DNA of 64,000 nt, from assembly GCF_900230255.1 (NCBI RefSeq), contig NZ_OCNJ01000002.1:124001-188000 (forward strand). Reading direction: 5' to 3'. The translations under genes and the position numbers were made by a program. The DNA is from Caenispirillum bisanense (GTDB lineage Bacteria; Pseudomonadota; Alphaproteobacteria; Rhodospirillales; Rhodospirillaceae). Below, piece after piece: positions 47,388 to 57,232 of this stretch. The notes beneath the pieces are model-generated. The model did no database searches and was not told the DNA's origin. It saw only the letters and a program-made list of their open reading frames with translations. Each line of letters begins with the position of its first letter. The first letter of the stretch is position 1.

Positions 47388-48952
47388 TCATGCGCCTTGC
47401 ATCTGTTCTCGCGACGGGCTTCGCCCTGCTGGCGCCGCTCGCCGTCCAGGCCGCCGAGCCCGACGCGGCGCGGCTCTATACGGAAACCTGCGCCGCCTGC
47501 CACGGCGGCGACCGGCTGGGCGCCATCGGCCCGGCGCTGCTGCCGCAGAACCTCGGGCGGCTCAAGCCGGCGGAGGCGAAGGAGATCATCCTGCACGGCC
47601 GCCCGGCGACCCAGATGCCCGGCTTCGCCGACCAGCTGTCGGAGGCCGACGCCGAGGCGCTGGCCGCCTACATCTTCGCCGTGCCCGAGAGCATGCCGCA
47701 ATGGGGCATGGCCGAGATCGCCGCCAGCCACGTCCTGCATGCCGACCCCGCCGCGCTGCCCGACCGCCCGACCCACGCCAGCGACCTGATGAACCTGTTC
47801 GCGGTGGTGGAGAGCGGCGACCATCACGTCACCATCCTCGACGGCGACCGCTTCGAACCCATCGACCGCTTCCGGAGCCGCTTCGCCCTGCACGGCGGCA
47901 TCAAGTATTCCCCCGACGGCCGCTTCGCCTACATGGCGAGCCGCGACGGCTGGGTGTCGGTCTACGACATGTGGACGCTGCAGATGGTGGCCGAGGTGCG
48001 AGCCGGCATCAACACCCGCAACATCGCCGTCTCCGGCGACGGCAAGTGGGTGGCGGTCGGCAACATGGTGCCGGCGAGCGTGGTGATCCTGAACGCCCGC
48101 GACCTGTCGCCGCACACGGTGATCCCGGTCATCGGCGACAAGGGGGCGGAAAGCCGGGTCTCGGCGGTCTACGCCGCCCCGCCGCGCGGCAGCTTCATCG
48201 TGGCGCTGAAGGATCTGCCGGAGGTGTGGGAAATCCCCTACGTCACGCCGAAGAAGCCCTATTACCCCGGTCTCGTCCACAACTACGAGCCGGGCATGGT
48301 GGAGGCCCTGGACGTGCGCGACCAGGCCTTCCAGGTGCGGCGCATCAAGCTCGACGACTACCTGGACGATTTCTTCTTCGACCAGGGCTACGAGAACCTC
48401 ATGGGCGCGGCGCGCAACGGCAGGAACGGGCAGGTGGTGAACCTGATCGTCGGGCGGAAGATCGCCGACATTCCCCTGTCCGGCATGCCGCACCTGGGCT
48501 CGGGCATCACTTTCGACTGGAACGGCCGGCGCGTCATGGCCTCGCCGAACCTGAAGGAGAACAAGATCTCCGTCATCGACATGACGACGTGGCAGACGGT
48601 GAAGGAGCTGGAAACCCTCGGCCCCGGCTTCTTCATGCGCAGCCACGAGAAGGCGCCCTACGCCTTCGCCGACGTCTTCTTCGGCCCCAACAAGGACGCC
48701 GTGCACGTCATCGACAAGACGACGCTGGAGATCGTCGAGACCCTCCGCCTGGAGCCCGGCAAGACCGTGGCGCACGCCGAGTTCACCGAGGACGGCCGCC
48801 ACGTGCTGCTGTCGGTGATGGAGGACGACGGCGCGCTCATCGTGCTCGACGCCGCCACGCTGGAGGAAGTGAAGCGCCTGCCCATGCGCCGGCCGGTCGG
48901 CAAGTACAACGTGGCGAACAAGATCCGCTACGAGGAAGGCACCAGCCATTGA
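47384..48952 (+). CDS. nirN: Dihydro-heme d1 dehydrogenase NirN (cd1-like)
   Basis: A 522-residue NirS paralogue with a signal peptide (MRLASVLATGFALLAPLAVQAA), a CAACH heme c site (Cys36, Cys39, His40) and a d1-type propeller. It lacks the N-terminal linker of NirS and is much closer to NirN, which dehydrogenates dihydro-heme d1 in the periplasm and hands the cofactor on. Segments GGIKYSPDGRFAYMASRDGW, GNMVPASVVILNARDL and FFMRSHEKAPYAFADVFFG are typical. The start overlaps the nirJ stop; a second ATG two codons later is possible. It is the last gene of the cluster. Confidence 0.93.
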   Translation: MIMRLASVLATGFALLAPLAVQAAEPDAARLYTETCAACHGGDRLGAIGPALLPQNLGRLKPAEAKEIILHGRPATQMPGFADQLSEADAEALAAYIFAVPESMPQWGMAEIAASHVLHADPAALPDRPTHASDLMNLFAVVESGDHHVTILDGDRFEPIDRFRSRFALHGGIKYSPDGRFAYMASRDGWVSVYDMWTLQMVAEVRAGINTRNIAVSGDGKWVAVGNMVPASVVILNARDLSPHTVIPVIGDKGAESRVSAVYAAPPRGSFIVALKDLPEVWEIPYVTPKKPYYPGLVHNYEPGMVEALDVRDQAFQVRRIKLDDYLDDFFFDQGYENLMGAARNGRNGQVVNLIVGRKIADIPLSGMPHLGSGITFDWNGRRVMASPNLKENKISVIDMTTWQTVKELETLGPGFFMRSHEKAPYAFADVFFGPNKDAVHVIDKTTLEIVETLRLEPGKTVAHAEFTEDGRHVLLSVMEDDGALIVLDAATLEEVKRLPMRRPVGKYNVANKIRYEEGTSH

Positions 48953-48991
48953 GGGCGGCTGCCGGGGGCGTTCCGCGCCGCCGGCGCCGCG

Positions 48992-50518
48992 TCAGCCGGT
49001 GCGGCCGAAGGACTCGACCGGGGCACCGGCGTCTTCCGGGCGGCTGAGCGGGTCGGCGGCGGGCAGGGTGACGTGGAAGGTCGAGCCCTCGCCCGGCCGC
49101 GAGTCCACCCAGATGCGGCCGCCGTGGCGGTCGACGATCTTCTTGGCGATGGCGAGGCCGATGCCCGTGCCGGAGTAGCGCTCGCGGCCGTGCAGGCGCT
49201 GGAAGATCAGGAAGATGCGCTCGTAGTGCGCCGGATCGATGCCGATGCCGTTGTCGGCCACCGAGACGCGCCACTGGTCGCCCTCGGGCTCCACCATCAC
49301 GCGCACCTGCGGCCGCCGGTCGGGGTGGCGGTACTTCAGCGCGTTGCCGACCAGGTTCTGGAACAGCCGCACCAGTTCCGTCGGGTCGCCGAGCACCTCG
49401 GGCAGGGCGCCGTCGGACGGTACCTCGACCGTCGCCTCGGTCTCCTGCACGGTCACCCGCAGGTTGCCGAGCGCCTGGCGCAGCACCGTCGCCATGGCGA
49501 CGGCGGATAGCGGCTTGCCGCTGCGGCCGATGCGCGAATATTCCAGCAGGTCCTGGATCAGCCGCTGCATGCGCGCCGCGCCCTCGACGGCGTGGTGGAT
49601 GAACTCGTCCGCCGTCGGGTCGATGCGGCCGCGGTAGCGCCGTTCCAGCAGCTGCAGGTAGCTGGTGATCATGCGCAGCGGTTCCTGCAGGTCGTGGCTG
49701 GCGACGTAGGCGAACTGCTCCAGCTCGCGGTTGGACTCCGCCAGTTCCTTCACCAGCTCCGACAGCCGTTCCTCCACCCGCTTGCGGTCGGTGATGTCGG
49801 AGCGGATGCCGATGAAGCGGCCTTCCGGCGTGCGCCGCTCGCGCACCAGATGCCAGCGGCCTTCGGCGGTATACAGCTCGAAGGGCTCGGGGCTCGGGTT
49901 GTGCAGGCGGCGGCGGCGCTTCTCGATGTAGGCCTGCGGGTCGGTGCGGGCGACCGGGTCGGCCACCACCCGCGGCGGCGACATGGACAGCTTCACCACG
50001 TCGTCGAAGGGGCGGCCGCGCATGGCCTCCAGCGGCGGGATGTACCAGAAGAAATCGCGGTAGGCCTGGTTGAAGAACAGGATGGTGTCGTCGGTGTCGA
50101 ACAGCACCAGCGCGTCGGGAATGCAGTCCAGCGCCTCGCGCAGCAGCCGCTCGGTGCGGTGGGCTTCCATGTCTTCGGTGACGTCGACGCCGCACAGCCG
50201 GATGGCGGCGGAGCCCTGCCAGGTCACCGGCTCGGCGCTCCAGTCGATCCAGCGCGGCCCCCGGAGGGTGCGGGCGGGCAGGCGGCGGTCGCAGCGGTTG
50301 CGGCCGGCGGCGACGGCGGCGAGCAGGCCGGCGAGGTCGTCGCGCGCCTCGGGCGCCGCCATCTCGAGCACGCAGGTGGGCGGCGGGTCGGACACGGCGG
50401 CCAGCAGCGCCCGGGCCGCGCCATTGGCCCACAGCACCGCCCCCTCCGCCGCGGCCACCACGATCGGCTGCGGCAGGCGGTCCATCATGTCGCGAAAAAC
50501 GTCGCCGTCCTGCGCCAT
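48992..50518 (-). CDS. PAS-domain sensor histidine kinase, soluble
   Basis: A 508-residue kinase without membrane segments: two PAS regions (about residues 8-120 and 125-255, including LFDTDDTILFFNQAYRDFFW), an H-box FAYVASHDLQEPLR with His275, and a HATPase (NALKYRHPD, DNGIGID, GTGIGLAIAKKIVDRHGG). Its transmitter is strikingly similar to that of the kinase at 247-2421, so the two are paralogues. A GTG seven codons upstream (50539) is an alternative start. It converges on nirN and diverges from the GGDEF/EAL gene. A cognate regulator is not adjacent. Confidence 0.9.
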   Translation of the reverse strand: MAQDGDVFRDMMDRLPQPIVVAAAEGAVLWANGAARALLAAVSDPPPTCVLEMAAPEARDDLAGLLAAVAAGRNRCDRRLPARTLRGPRWIDWSAEPVTWQGSAAIRLCGVDVTEDMEAHRTERLLREALDCIPDALVLFDTDDTILFFNQAYRDFFWYIPPLEAMRGRPFDDVVKLSMSPPRVVADPVARTDPQAYIEKRRRRLHNPSPEPFELYTAEGRWHLVRERRTPEGRFIGIRSDITDRKRVEERLSELVKELAESNRELEQFAYVASHDLQEPLRMITSYLQLLERRYRGRIDPTADEFIHHAVEGAARMQRLIQDLLEYSRIGRSGKPLSAVAMATVLRQALGNLRVTVQETEATVEVPSDGALPEVLGDPTELVRLFQNLVGNALKYRHPDRRPQVRVMVEPEGDQWRVSVADNGIGIDPAHYERIFLIFQRLHGRERYSGTGIGLAIAKKIVDRHGGRIWVDSRPGEGSTFHVTLPAADPLSRPEDAGAPVESFGRTG

Positions 50519-50539
50519 TCTCGCCGTCGCGGCCCTCAC

Positions 50540-50771
50540 GCTGTGTCCGGTCGGTCACCGGTTACCGGAGCGTATCAGCAGGCGCCCGGCATATGAACGC
50601 GAAAGTTCCGCGCATATCTTCCCGCAGGGGTAAGCGTGGCGCGTTCTTTCAGCGTGCCGGACTGCCAGAGGTGTTGCCCTTACCCCTTCGCGGGCCGTAA
50701 CATGGGGTACGACGTCTGGCGGATGTTCCGCCTCCGGGGGAGACGTAGGGGAAGCGGATGGCCGCCACTCG
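50540..50771. promoter_or_regulatory. Divergent region between histidine kinase and GGDEF/EAL genes
   Basis: The 232 bases contain no supportable gene and must hold both promoters. I see no strong palindrome and no TTGAC-N4-GTCAA site, so nothing in this gap links these regulators to the FNR/NnrR sites of the nir block. Confidence 0.3.
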
Positions 50772-53672
50772 ATGAGCACCGAGAGCGTGAAGCAGGGCCG
50801 CGCGCCGCGCACGGCGCCCGGGCTCGATCTCGTTCCTCCGTCCGAGGTGCTGCACAGCGCGCTCGACGGCGCTCCCGAGGCTTTGGTCGTACTCGATGCC
50901 GGCGGTACCATCCTGGCGTTCAACCGGGCGGCGGCGGCCCTGCTCGGGCGCGAGAGCGCGGCGGTGGTGGGCGCGCCGGTGGACGTGCTGCTGACCATTC
51001 CCGACGGCGGCCTCGATCTCTTCCTCGGCGACACGCCCGACACGGTGGAAGCCGGCGGGCGGCGCTTCCTGCCGCTGGTGGCGGGCGACGGCCGCACCCT
51101 GACCTGCGAGATCACCATCGGCGTGGCCGAGCCGGCGCCCGGCGGCCGTCTGTTCGTCTGCACCCTGCGCGACGCGACGCTCGCCTTCGCCGGCCTGGGC
51201 GAGGCCTGGGACGGGGCGGAGGAGCGGCTGGGGTCGCTGGCCGCCAACATGCCGGGCATCATCTTCCAGCGCGTCATGCAGCCCGACGGCACGCTCTACT
51301 ACCCGTTCTTCTCGGCCGGGGTGCGCGACCTGCTCGGCTACGACCCCGAGGACATGCGCCTCGCCCGCGACGGCTGCCTGGACGCCATCCACTGGGCCGA
51401 CCGCGACCGCTACATGACCGCCCTGCGCCGCTCGGCCGAGGATCTGGCGGTCTATACCGAGGAATTCCGCGCCATCGCCGCCAGCGGCGAGGTGAAGTGG
51501 CTGTCGGGCACGGCGCGCCCCGAGCGCATGCCCAACGGCGACATCCTGTGGGACGGCGTGCTGATCGACGTCACCGACCGCATGCGCGCCGAGCAGCGGC
51601 TGGAAATGATCATGGATCATGCCGCCGACTGCATCATCACCATCGGGGAGAACGGCCTGATCGAGACGGTGAACGCCGCCACCAGCCAGACCTTCGGCTT
51701 TACCGAGGACGAACTGGTCGGCCGCAACGTCGCCGTGCTCATGCCGCCGGCCCACAAGGACCGCCACCAGGGCTACATCCGCCGCTACCTCGGCACCGGC
51801 GAGGGCTCCATCCTCGGCACCGGCGCGCGCGAGCTGGAAGGCATGCGCAAGGACGGTTCGGTCTTCCCTATCGAGCTGTCGCTGTCGGAAGTGCTGAGCG
51901 AGGGGCGCCGCGTCTTCATCGCCGTGCTGCGCGACATCGCCGCCCGCAAGGCGACCGAACGCGCCCTGCACGAAACGGAACAGCGCCTGCGCACCATCGC
52001 CGACAACATCAACGGCATGGTGTTCCAGCGCATGCTGCGGCCCGACGGCAGCGTCAGCTACACCTACGTCAACGAAGGGGCGAAGAGGCTCTTCGACATC
52101 GACCCCGAAGACATGATGGGCGATTCCGCCCTGTTCCTCGAGCGGGTCAACGCCGACGACCGCGCCGCCTTCATGGAAGCGCTGAGCCGCTCCAGCCGGA
52201 CCATGGAACCGGTGGAACTGGACGTGCGCGTCACCCATCGCTCCGGCGAGGAGCGCTGGCTGCGCTCGTGGTCGCGGCCGCGCAAGCTCGACGACGGGCA
52301 GATCGCCTGGGACGGCGTGGCGCTCGACGTCACCGACCGCAAGCGGGCGGAGGAACGGTTGATGTTCCTCGCCTACTACGACCCGATGACCGGCCTCGGC
52401 AACCGCACCCTGTTCCTGGAGCGCTTCCACCGCGCGCGGGCGCAGGCCAACCGGGAACAGTCGTGGATCGGCTTCCTGTCCATGGGGCTCGACCGCTTCT
52501 CCATCATCAACGCCACCCTCGGCCATTCCGTGGGCGACCGCGTGCTGAAGGCGGTGGCGGAGCGGCTGGCCGGCAGCTGCGGCCACAACGACGTGCTGTG
52601 CCGCGCCGGCGGCGACCGCTTCATGGCGCTTCTGCCGGGCATCGCCACGCTCGCCGACGTGTTCGAGGCGGTGGAGCGCATCCAGACCGCCTTCGCCCAG
52701 CCCATCGCCATCGACGGGCAGGAGTTCGACCTCACGCTCTCCATCGGCGCCAGCATCTATCCGCGCGACGGCGACTCGGCGGAAACCCTCATCATGCACG
52801 CCGACGCCGCGCTCAACCGGGCGAAGGCGCAGGGGCCGGGCAGCTTCCAGCTGTTCAACGAGGAGATGGGCCAGCGGGCGGTGCAGACGCTCGCCATGCA
52901 GGCCCGCCTGCGCCGCGCCATCGAGAACCAGGAATTCGTCGCCTACTTCCAGCCGCAGGTCGACGTGCGCACCGGCGCCTTCGTCGGCATGGAGGCGCTG
53001 GCCCGCTGGCTGAGCCCGGAACGGGGCCTGGTGCCGCCGGGCGACTTCATCCCGGTGGCCGAGGAAACCGGCCTCATCGACGCCATCTGCGACCTCGTGC
53101 TCAACGACGCCTGCCGCTGGACCAAGGCCTGGCACGATGCCGGCCTGCCGCAGGTGCCGGTGGCGGTGAACATCTCCGGCCGCCAGTTCCACAACTCCCG
53201 CCGCCTCATGCAGACGGTGGAGGACGCCCTGGAGCGCACGGGCCTCGACCCGCGGTTCCTGGAACTGGAGCTGACGGAAAGTTCGGCCATGACCGACCCG
53301 GAGAACGCCATCGCCGTGGTGCGCAAGCTGCGCGACCGCGGCGTCGCGTCGTCCATCGACGACTTCGGCACGGGCTATTCGTCGCTGTCGGTGTTGAAGC
53401 GCTTCCCCATCCGCAAGCTGAAGATCGACCGCAGCTTCGTGCGCGACGTCACGACGGACGCCAACGACGCCGCCATCGTCTGCGCCATGATCGCCATGGC
53501 GGCGGCGCTGAACCTGAAGGTGGTGGCCGAGGGCGTCGAGACCGACGAGCACCTGGACTTCCTGCACGGCGTCGGCTGCGACAGCATCCAGGGCTACCTG
53601 GTCGCCAAGCCGCTGCCTGCCACCGAAATGGAAGCCCTGTTCCGCCAGGGCTCGCCGCTGAAGCCGCGCTGA
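50772..53672 (+). CDS. PAS(FixL-like)-GGDEF-EAL protein, probable c-di-GMP phosphodiesterase
   Basis: A 966-residue cytoplasmic protein with about four PAS domains (residues 30-530), GGDEF (about 532-690) and EAL (about 700-950). The third PAS is FixL-like: GRNVAVLMPPAHKDRHQGYI, with His332 where FixL has its heme-ligating His200 and Arg338 at the FixL Arg206 position, while FixL Arg220 corresponds to Ala352. The GGDEF site is degenerate (GGDRF, residues 613-617), so cyclase activity is unlikely. The EAL site is intact (Glu741-Ala-Leu, NISGRQF, ELTES, DDFGTGYSSL, KIDRSFV, VVAEGVET). The start has only a weak ribosome binding site. Confidence 0.92.
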   Translation: MSTESVKQGRAPRTAPGLDLVPPSEVLHSALDGAPEALVVLDAGGTILAFNRAAAALLGRESAAVVGAPVDVLLTIPDGGLDLFLGDTPDTVEAGGRRFLPLVAGDGRTLTCEITIGVAEPAPGGRLFVCTLRDATLAFAGLGEAWDGAEERLGSLAANMPGIIFQRVMQPDGTLYYPFFSAGVRDLLGYDPEDMRLARDGCLDAIHWADRDRYMTALRRSAEDLAVYTEEFRAIAASGEVKWLSGTARPERMPNGDILWDGVLIDVTDRMRAEQRLEMIMDHAADCIITIGENGLIETVNAATSQTFGFTEDELVGRNVAVLMPPAHKDRHQGYIRRYLGTGEGSILGTGARELEGMRKDGSVFPIELSLSEVLSEGRRVFIAVLRDIAARKATERALHETEQRLRTIADNINGMVFQRMLRPDGSVSYTYVNEGAKRLFDIDPEDMMGDSALFLERVNADDRAAFMEALSRSSRTMEPVELDVRVTHRSGEERWLRSWSRPRKLDDGQIAWDGVALDVTDRKRAEERLMFLAYYDPMTGLGNRTLFLERFHRARAQANREQSWIGFLSMGLDRFSIINATLGHSVGDRVLKAVAERLAGSCGHNDVLCRAGGDRFMALLPGIATLADVFEAVERIQTAFAQPIAIDGQEFDLTLSIGASIYPRDGDSAETLIMHADAALNRAKAQGPGSFQLFNEEMGQRAVQTLAMQARLRRAIENQEFVAYFQPQVDVRTGAFVGMEALARWLSPERGLVPPGDFIPVAEETGLIDAICDLVLNDACRWTKAWHDAGLPQVPVAVNISGRQFHNSRRLMQTVEDALERTGLDPRFLELELTESSAMTDPENAIAVVRKLRDRGVASSIDDFGTGYSSLSVLKRFPIRKLKIDRSFVRDVTTDANDAAIVCAMIAMAAALNLKVVAEGVETDEHLDFLHGVGCDSIQGYLVAKPLPATEMEALFRQGSPLKPR

Positions 53673-53685
53673 AGCGTTCCGGCTT

Positions 53686-54102
53686 TTACTGAACCAGCCC
53701 CTGACCCTGCTGCCCCTGGCCTTCCTGGGCGACCAGGGCGGCGCGTTCGCGGGCCATGCGCTGGTCCATGGCCGTCAGCGCCGCCTGATACGCCCGCTCC
53801 GCCTGCGCCAGTTCGTCGAGGTAGGCCTGCTTGGCGACACCCGGCGCCACGCCGCGCTTGAGCGCCGCCGCGTACTGGGCGAAGGCGCGGTCGCCGGCGT
53901 CGCGGTACTCGGCTTCCAGCCGCACCTGATCCTGCGCCCGTTCCGCCTCCAGCTGGTTCAGCGACTGGATGTTGCGCGCCTGCAGCGCTTCCAGCGCCGC
54001 GCGGTCGGCCGACTGGGCGAGGGCGAAGGACACCGGCACGGCGGCACAGCCGACCAGCACGGCGATGACGGCGAGATCGGCGAGGTGGCGACGCAGGGAC
54101 AT
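53686..54102 (-). CDS. Exported small coiled-coil protein, unknown function
   Basis: A 138-residue protein with a signal peptide (MSLRRHLADLAVIAVLVGCAAVPVSFALAQ) and a mature part that is almost entirely helical and rich in Ala, Glu, Gln and Arg (LEALQARNIQSLNQLEAERAQDQVRLEAEY), ending in a Gln/Gly-rich tail. This resembles periplasmic chaperone-like or envelope coiled-coil proteins, but no family is recognised. The cysteine in VLVGCAAV could be a lipobox. It lies 13 bases from the end of the GGDEF/EAL gene, convergent. Confidence 0.7.
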   Translation of the reverse strand: MSLRRHLADLAVIAVLVGCAAVPVSFALAQSADRAALEALQARNIQSLNQLEAERAQDQVRLEAEYRDAGDRAFAQYAAALKRGVAPGVAKQAYLDELAQAERAYQAALTAMDQRMARERAALVAQEGQGQQGQGLVQ

Positions 54103-54176
54103 GGCGGGCTCCTCCGGCTGAGGGATGGTGGGAACGAATCGCGCTACGGGCTTACTGTGGCGATGAATTTAGCCGG

Positions 54177-54213
54177 AAAAAAGGCGCCGCCCTCGGAAAA
54201 GAAGGGCGGCGCC
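54177..54213 (-). terminator. Intrinsic terminator of the trpBA operon
   Basis: On the minus strand GGCGCCGCCCT (54213-54203) pairs perfectly with AGGGCGGCGCC (54193-54183), followed by TTTTTT (54182-54177). It lies 56 bases after the trpA stop codon. Confidence 0.9.
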
Positions 54214-54268
54214 GTGATCATTCGGAGGCAGCGGCCCGATCAGCCGCGTGCCGTCCGCACGGATCCAG

Positions 54269-55144
54269 TCACTGGCGTGCCGTCCGCACGCCGGCCGCCA
54301 GATCGCGCACCAGGGCGAGCGGCCGGGCGACGGTGTCGGGGCCGGCGGCGCCCTCGGCCGACAGGCTGTCGGTGATCTGCGCCACCACCGCCGAGCCGAC
54401 CACCGCGGCATCGCCGATGCGGGCGAAGGCGGCGGCCTGCTCCGGCGTGCGGATGCCGAAGCCGACGGCGATGGGCAGGTCCGTGTGGGCGCGGATGCCG
54501 GCCACCGCCTGCGCCACCTCGTCCTCCACCGCCGAGGCGGCGCCGGTGATGCCGGTGATGGACACGTAGTAGAGGAAGCCCCCGGCCTCCTTCAGCACGG
54601 CCGGCAGGCGCTTTTCGTTGGTGGTCGGGGTGGTCAGGAAGATGAGGTGGATGCCGACACGGTCCAGGTGCTCGTTCAGCTCCGGCGCCTCTTCCGGCGG
54701 CAGGTCGACGATGATGAGCCCGTCGCAGCCGGCGGCGCGGGCGGCTTCGGCGAAGCGCTGCGGGCCGTAGGCGTAGATGGGGTTGTAGTAGCCCATGAGG
54801 ACCACCGGCGTCTCGTCGTCGCCCTCGCGGAAGGCCGCGAGCGTGTCGAGCGTGCCCTGCAGGGTCATGCCCGCCTTCAGCGCCCGCAGGGCGGCGGCCT
54901 GGATGGCCGGGCCGTCGGCCATGGGGTCGGAGAACGGCATGCCCAGCTCGATCACGTCGGCGCCGGCGGCCGGCAGGCCCTTCATGATCTCCAGCGCGGT
55001 GCGCGCGTCGGGGTCGCCGGCCATGGTGTAGATGACCAGCCCGCCGCGGTTCTCGGCCTTCAGCTTGGCGAAGCGCTCGGCGAGGCGGTCGCGGGCCGCC
55101 CCGGTGGCGGTGGCGGCGGTGGCGGTGGTGGAGGCGGCGGTCAC
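54269..55144 (-). CDS. trpA: Tryptophan synthase alpha subunit
   Basis: TrpA cleaves indole-3-glycerol phosphate to indole and glyceraldehyde-3-phosphate. The 291-residue protein has the catalytic Glu in [18 protein letters not shown] and Asp in [15 protein letters not shown], plus [23 protein letters not shown] and [10 protein letters not shown]. It starts at GTG 55144, inside the trpB stop codon (GTGA), with GGGAG seven bases upstream. The first 18 residues ([16 protein letters not shown]) are low complexity. No trpF precedes trpB in this window. Confidence 0.96.
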   Translation of the reverse strand: MTAASTTATAATATGAARDRLAERFAKLKAENRGGLVIYTMAGDPDARTALEIMKGLPAAGADVIELGMPFSDPMADGPAIQAAALRALKAGMTLQGTLDTLAAFREGDDETPVVLMGYYNPIYAYGPQRFAEAARAAGCDGLIIVDLPPEEAPELNEHLDRVGIHLIFLTTPTTNEKRLPAVLKEAGGFLYYVSITGITGAASAVEDEVAQAVAGIRAHTDLPIAVGFGIRTPEQAAAFARIGDAAVVGSAVVAQITDSLSAEGAAGPDTVARPLALVRDLAAGVRTARQ

Positions 55145-56367
55145 AGCGAGGCTCCCATGTCCTGGCCCATCGCCTGGGCGATGGTGTTGACGTCCTTGTC
55201 GCCACGGCCCGACATGCAGACGACCATGACGTGATCCTTGGGCAGGGTGCGCGCCATCTTCATGGCCTGCGCCACCGCATGGCTGCTTTCCAGCGCCGGG
55301 ATGATGCCTTCCAGGCGCGTGGTCTGCTGGAAGGCCTCCACCGCTTCGGTGTCGGTGATCGACACGTACTCGACGCGGCCCACGTCCTTCAGCCAGGAGT
55401 GTTCCGGCCCGATGCCGGGGTAGTCGAGGCCGGCCGAGATGGAATGCGCCTCGGTGATCTGGCCGTCGGCGTCCTGCAGCAGGTAGGTGCGGTTGCCGTG
55501 CAGCACGCCCGGCCGCCCGCCGGTGAGCGAGGCGGCGTGCTGGCCGGTTTCCAGCCCATGGCCGGCGGCCTCGACGCCGATGATGCGCACCTCCTTGTCG
55601 TCGAGGAAGGGGTGGAACAGGCCCATGGCGTTGGACCCGCCGCCGACGCAGGCCACCAGGCTGTCGGGCAGGCGCCCTTCGGCCTTCTGGATCTGCTCGC
55701 GGGCTTCCTCGCCGATCACCGTCTGGAAGTCGCGCACCAGGCTGGGGTAGGGGTGGGGGCCGGCGACGGTGCCGATGATGTAGAAGGTGTCGCGCACGTT
55801 GGTCACCCAGTCGCGCAGCGCCTCGTTCATGGCGTCCTTCAGGGTGCGCGAGCCGCTGACCACGGGCTTGACCTCGGCGCCCAGCAGCTTCATGCGGAAC
55901 ACGTTGGGCGCCTGACGGGCGATGTCGGTCTCGCCCATGTAGATGACGCACTTCATGCCGAACAGGGCGCAGACCGTGGCCGTCGCCACGCCGTGCTGGC
56001 CGGCGCCTGTCTCGGCGATGATGCGGGTCTTGCCCATGCGGCGGGCCAGCAGGATCTGGCCCATGCAGTTGTTGATCTTGTGCGCGCCGGTGTGGTTCAG
56101 GTCCTCGCGCTTGAAGTAGATCTTGGCGCCGCCGCAGGCTTCCGTCATGCGGCTGGCGAAGTAGAGCGGGCTCGGCCGGCCGACGTAGTTGGTCAACAGG
56201 CCGCGCAGCTCGGCGTGGAAGGCGGGGTCCGCCTTGGCCGCCTCGTAGGCTTCCTCCAGCTCGAGGATGAGCGGCATCAGCGTCTCGGCCACGTAGCGGC
56301 CGCCGAACAGGCCGAAGTGGCCGCGTTCGTCGGCACCGGCCCGGTAGGTATTGAGTACGTGCGACAT
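55141..56367 (-). CDS. trpB: Tryptophan synthase beta subunit
   Basis: TrpB condenses indole with serine using PLP. The 408-residue protein shows [19 protein letters not shown] with the PLP lysine, [14 protein letters not shown], the phosphate-binding [15 protein letters not shown], and [13 protein letters not shown]. It starts [19 protein letters not shown]; the longer open frame upstream lacks support. The four-base overlap with trpA is typical. A TetR regulator gene lies 38 bases upstream on the same strand, an unusual partner. Confidence 0.97.
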   Translation of the reverse strand: MSHVLNTYRAGADERGHFGLFGGRYVAETLMPLILELEEAYEAAKADPAFHAELRGLLTNYVGRPSPLYFASRMTEACGGAKIYFKREDLNHTGAHKINNCMGQILLARRMGKTRIIAETGAGQHGVATATVCALFGMKCVIYMGETDIARQAPNVFRMKLLGAEVKPVVSGSRTLKDAMNEALRDWVTNVRDTFYIIGTVAGPHPYPSLVRDFQTVIGEEAREQIQKAEGRLPDSLVACVGGGSNAMGLFHPFLDDKEVRIIGVEAAGHGLETGQHAASLTGGRPGVLHGNRTYLLQDADGQITEAHSISAGLDYPGIGPEHSWLKDVGRVEYVSITDTEAVEAFQQTTRLEGIIPALESSHAVAQAMKMARTLPKDHVMVVCMSGRGDKDVNTIAQAMGQDMGASL

Positions 56368-56405
56368 GTCCAAGCGCTTTCGTGCCAGGGGGTTGCGTCG
56401 GTCGG

Positions 56406-57083
56406 TCAGGAGCGGGGCGCAGGCTGGAGCCCGCGCAGGATCAGGTCGACATGGGCGTCGAGCACGGCGTCGAGGTCGAGCGGGTCGATGTCGTGGAACA
56501 CCAGCGTCCACACCAGTGCCAGCACGACCGGGCCCATGACCACCTCGGGCGCCGCGGCGGCGGGTCCGGGGCGGAACTCGCCGCGCGCCACGGCCTCGGC
56601 CACCAGGGCGCGCAGGGCCTTGCCGCCGCGCCGCACCACCACCGTGTGGGCATAGGCGGCGAGCTGCGGGAAGCGGCCGCTTTCGGCGATGAGCAGGCGC
56701 AGCACCTCGCGCCGGTCGGTGCCCGCCACCTCGCGGTAGAGCGTCGCCAGCACCTGCTTCAGCACCTCTGCCGCCGAGGCGCCGGGGGTGGCGGCGACCG
56801 CCTCCACCACGTCCACCAGCGGCGCGATGGAGCGGCGCACCACGGCGTGGAACAGGTCTTCCTTGCTCGGGAAGTAGAGGTAGACGGTGCCCTTGGCGAC
56901 GCCGGCGCGCTTCGCCACGTCGTCGACGCGGGTGGCGGCGTAGCCCTTTTCCAGGAACTCGGCGAGCCCGGCGGCGATGATGACGGCCTCGCGGTCCTCC
57001 CGGCTGTCGCCGACGCGCGACCGCCGCCGCGTCTTGGCGGCGGGGGCGGGCTTGGTCGGGGCCGACGGGGCGGCGGCGGTCAT
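56406..57083 (-). CDS. TetR-family transcriptional regulator
   Basis: A 225-residue TetR protein: a basic disordered N-terminus, an HTH ([36 protein letters not shown], given here in pieces: [20 protein letters not shown]) at about residues 45-95, and a helical ligand-binding domain of the AcrR/TetR_C type. A perfect 20-base operator-like palindrome lies 42 bases upstream of its start, suggesting autoregulation. Regulons of this type often cover efflux genes, but none is visible here; nadQ is the divergent neighbour and trpBA lie downstream. Confidence 0.92.
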   Translation of the reverse strand: MTAAAPSAPTKPAPAAKTRRRSRVGDSREDREAVIIAAGLAEFLEKGYAATRVDDVAKRAGVAKGTVYLYFPSKEDLFHAVVRRSIAPLVDVVEAVAATPGASAAEVLKQVLATLYREVAGTDRREVLRLLIAESGRFPQLAAYAHTVVVRRGGKALRALVAEAVARGEFRPGPAAAAPEVVMGPVVLALVWTLVFHDIDPLDLDAVLDAHVDLILRGLQPAPRS

Positions 57084-57125
57084 GGCGGGCGGGGCTCCGG
57101 GTCGCGGTGTCTGTCCCGTTGTTAT

Positions 57126-57145
57126 ATGACTGACGGGTCAGTCAT
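57126..57145. promoter_or_regulatory. TetR-type operator ATGACTGAC-GG-GTCAGTCAT
   Basis: Perfect 9-base arms with a 2-base spacer, between the divergent TetR and nadQ genes. TGACTGACNNNTCAGTCA-like operators are common for TetR repressors. The TATATGAC overlap suggests it covers a -10 element. Confidence 0.7.
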
Positions 57146-57232
57146 GCAAGGCCCGTGTCGACATCCCCTGGTCGCCCCGCGGCGTTTCAGGCAGACTGCG
57201 CCGGACCGCACACCCCCGCCTGGAGCCTTCGC

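Noticed and set aside
50649-53567. A 972-codon open frame antisense to the GGDEF/EAL gene
   Set aside because: The plus strand encodes clear PAS, GGDEF and EAL domains throughout; the antisense frame is a GC-bias artefact.
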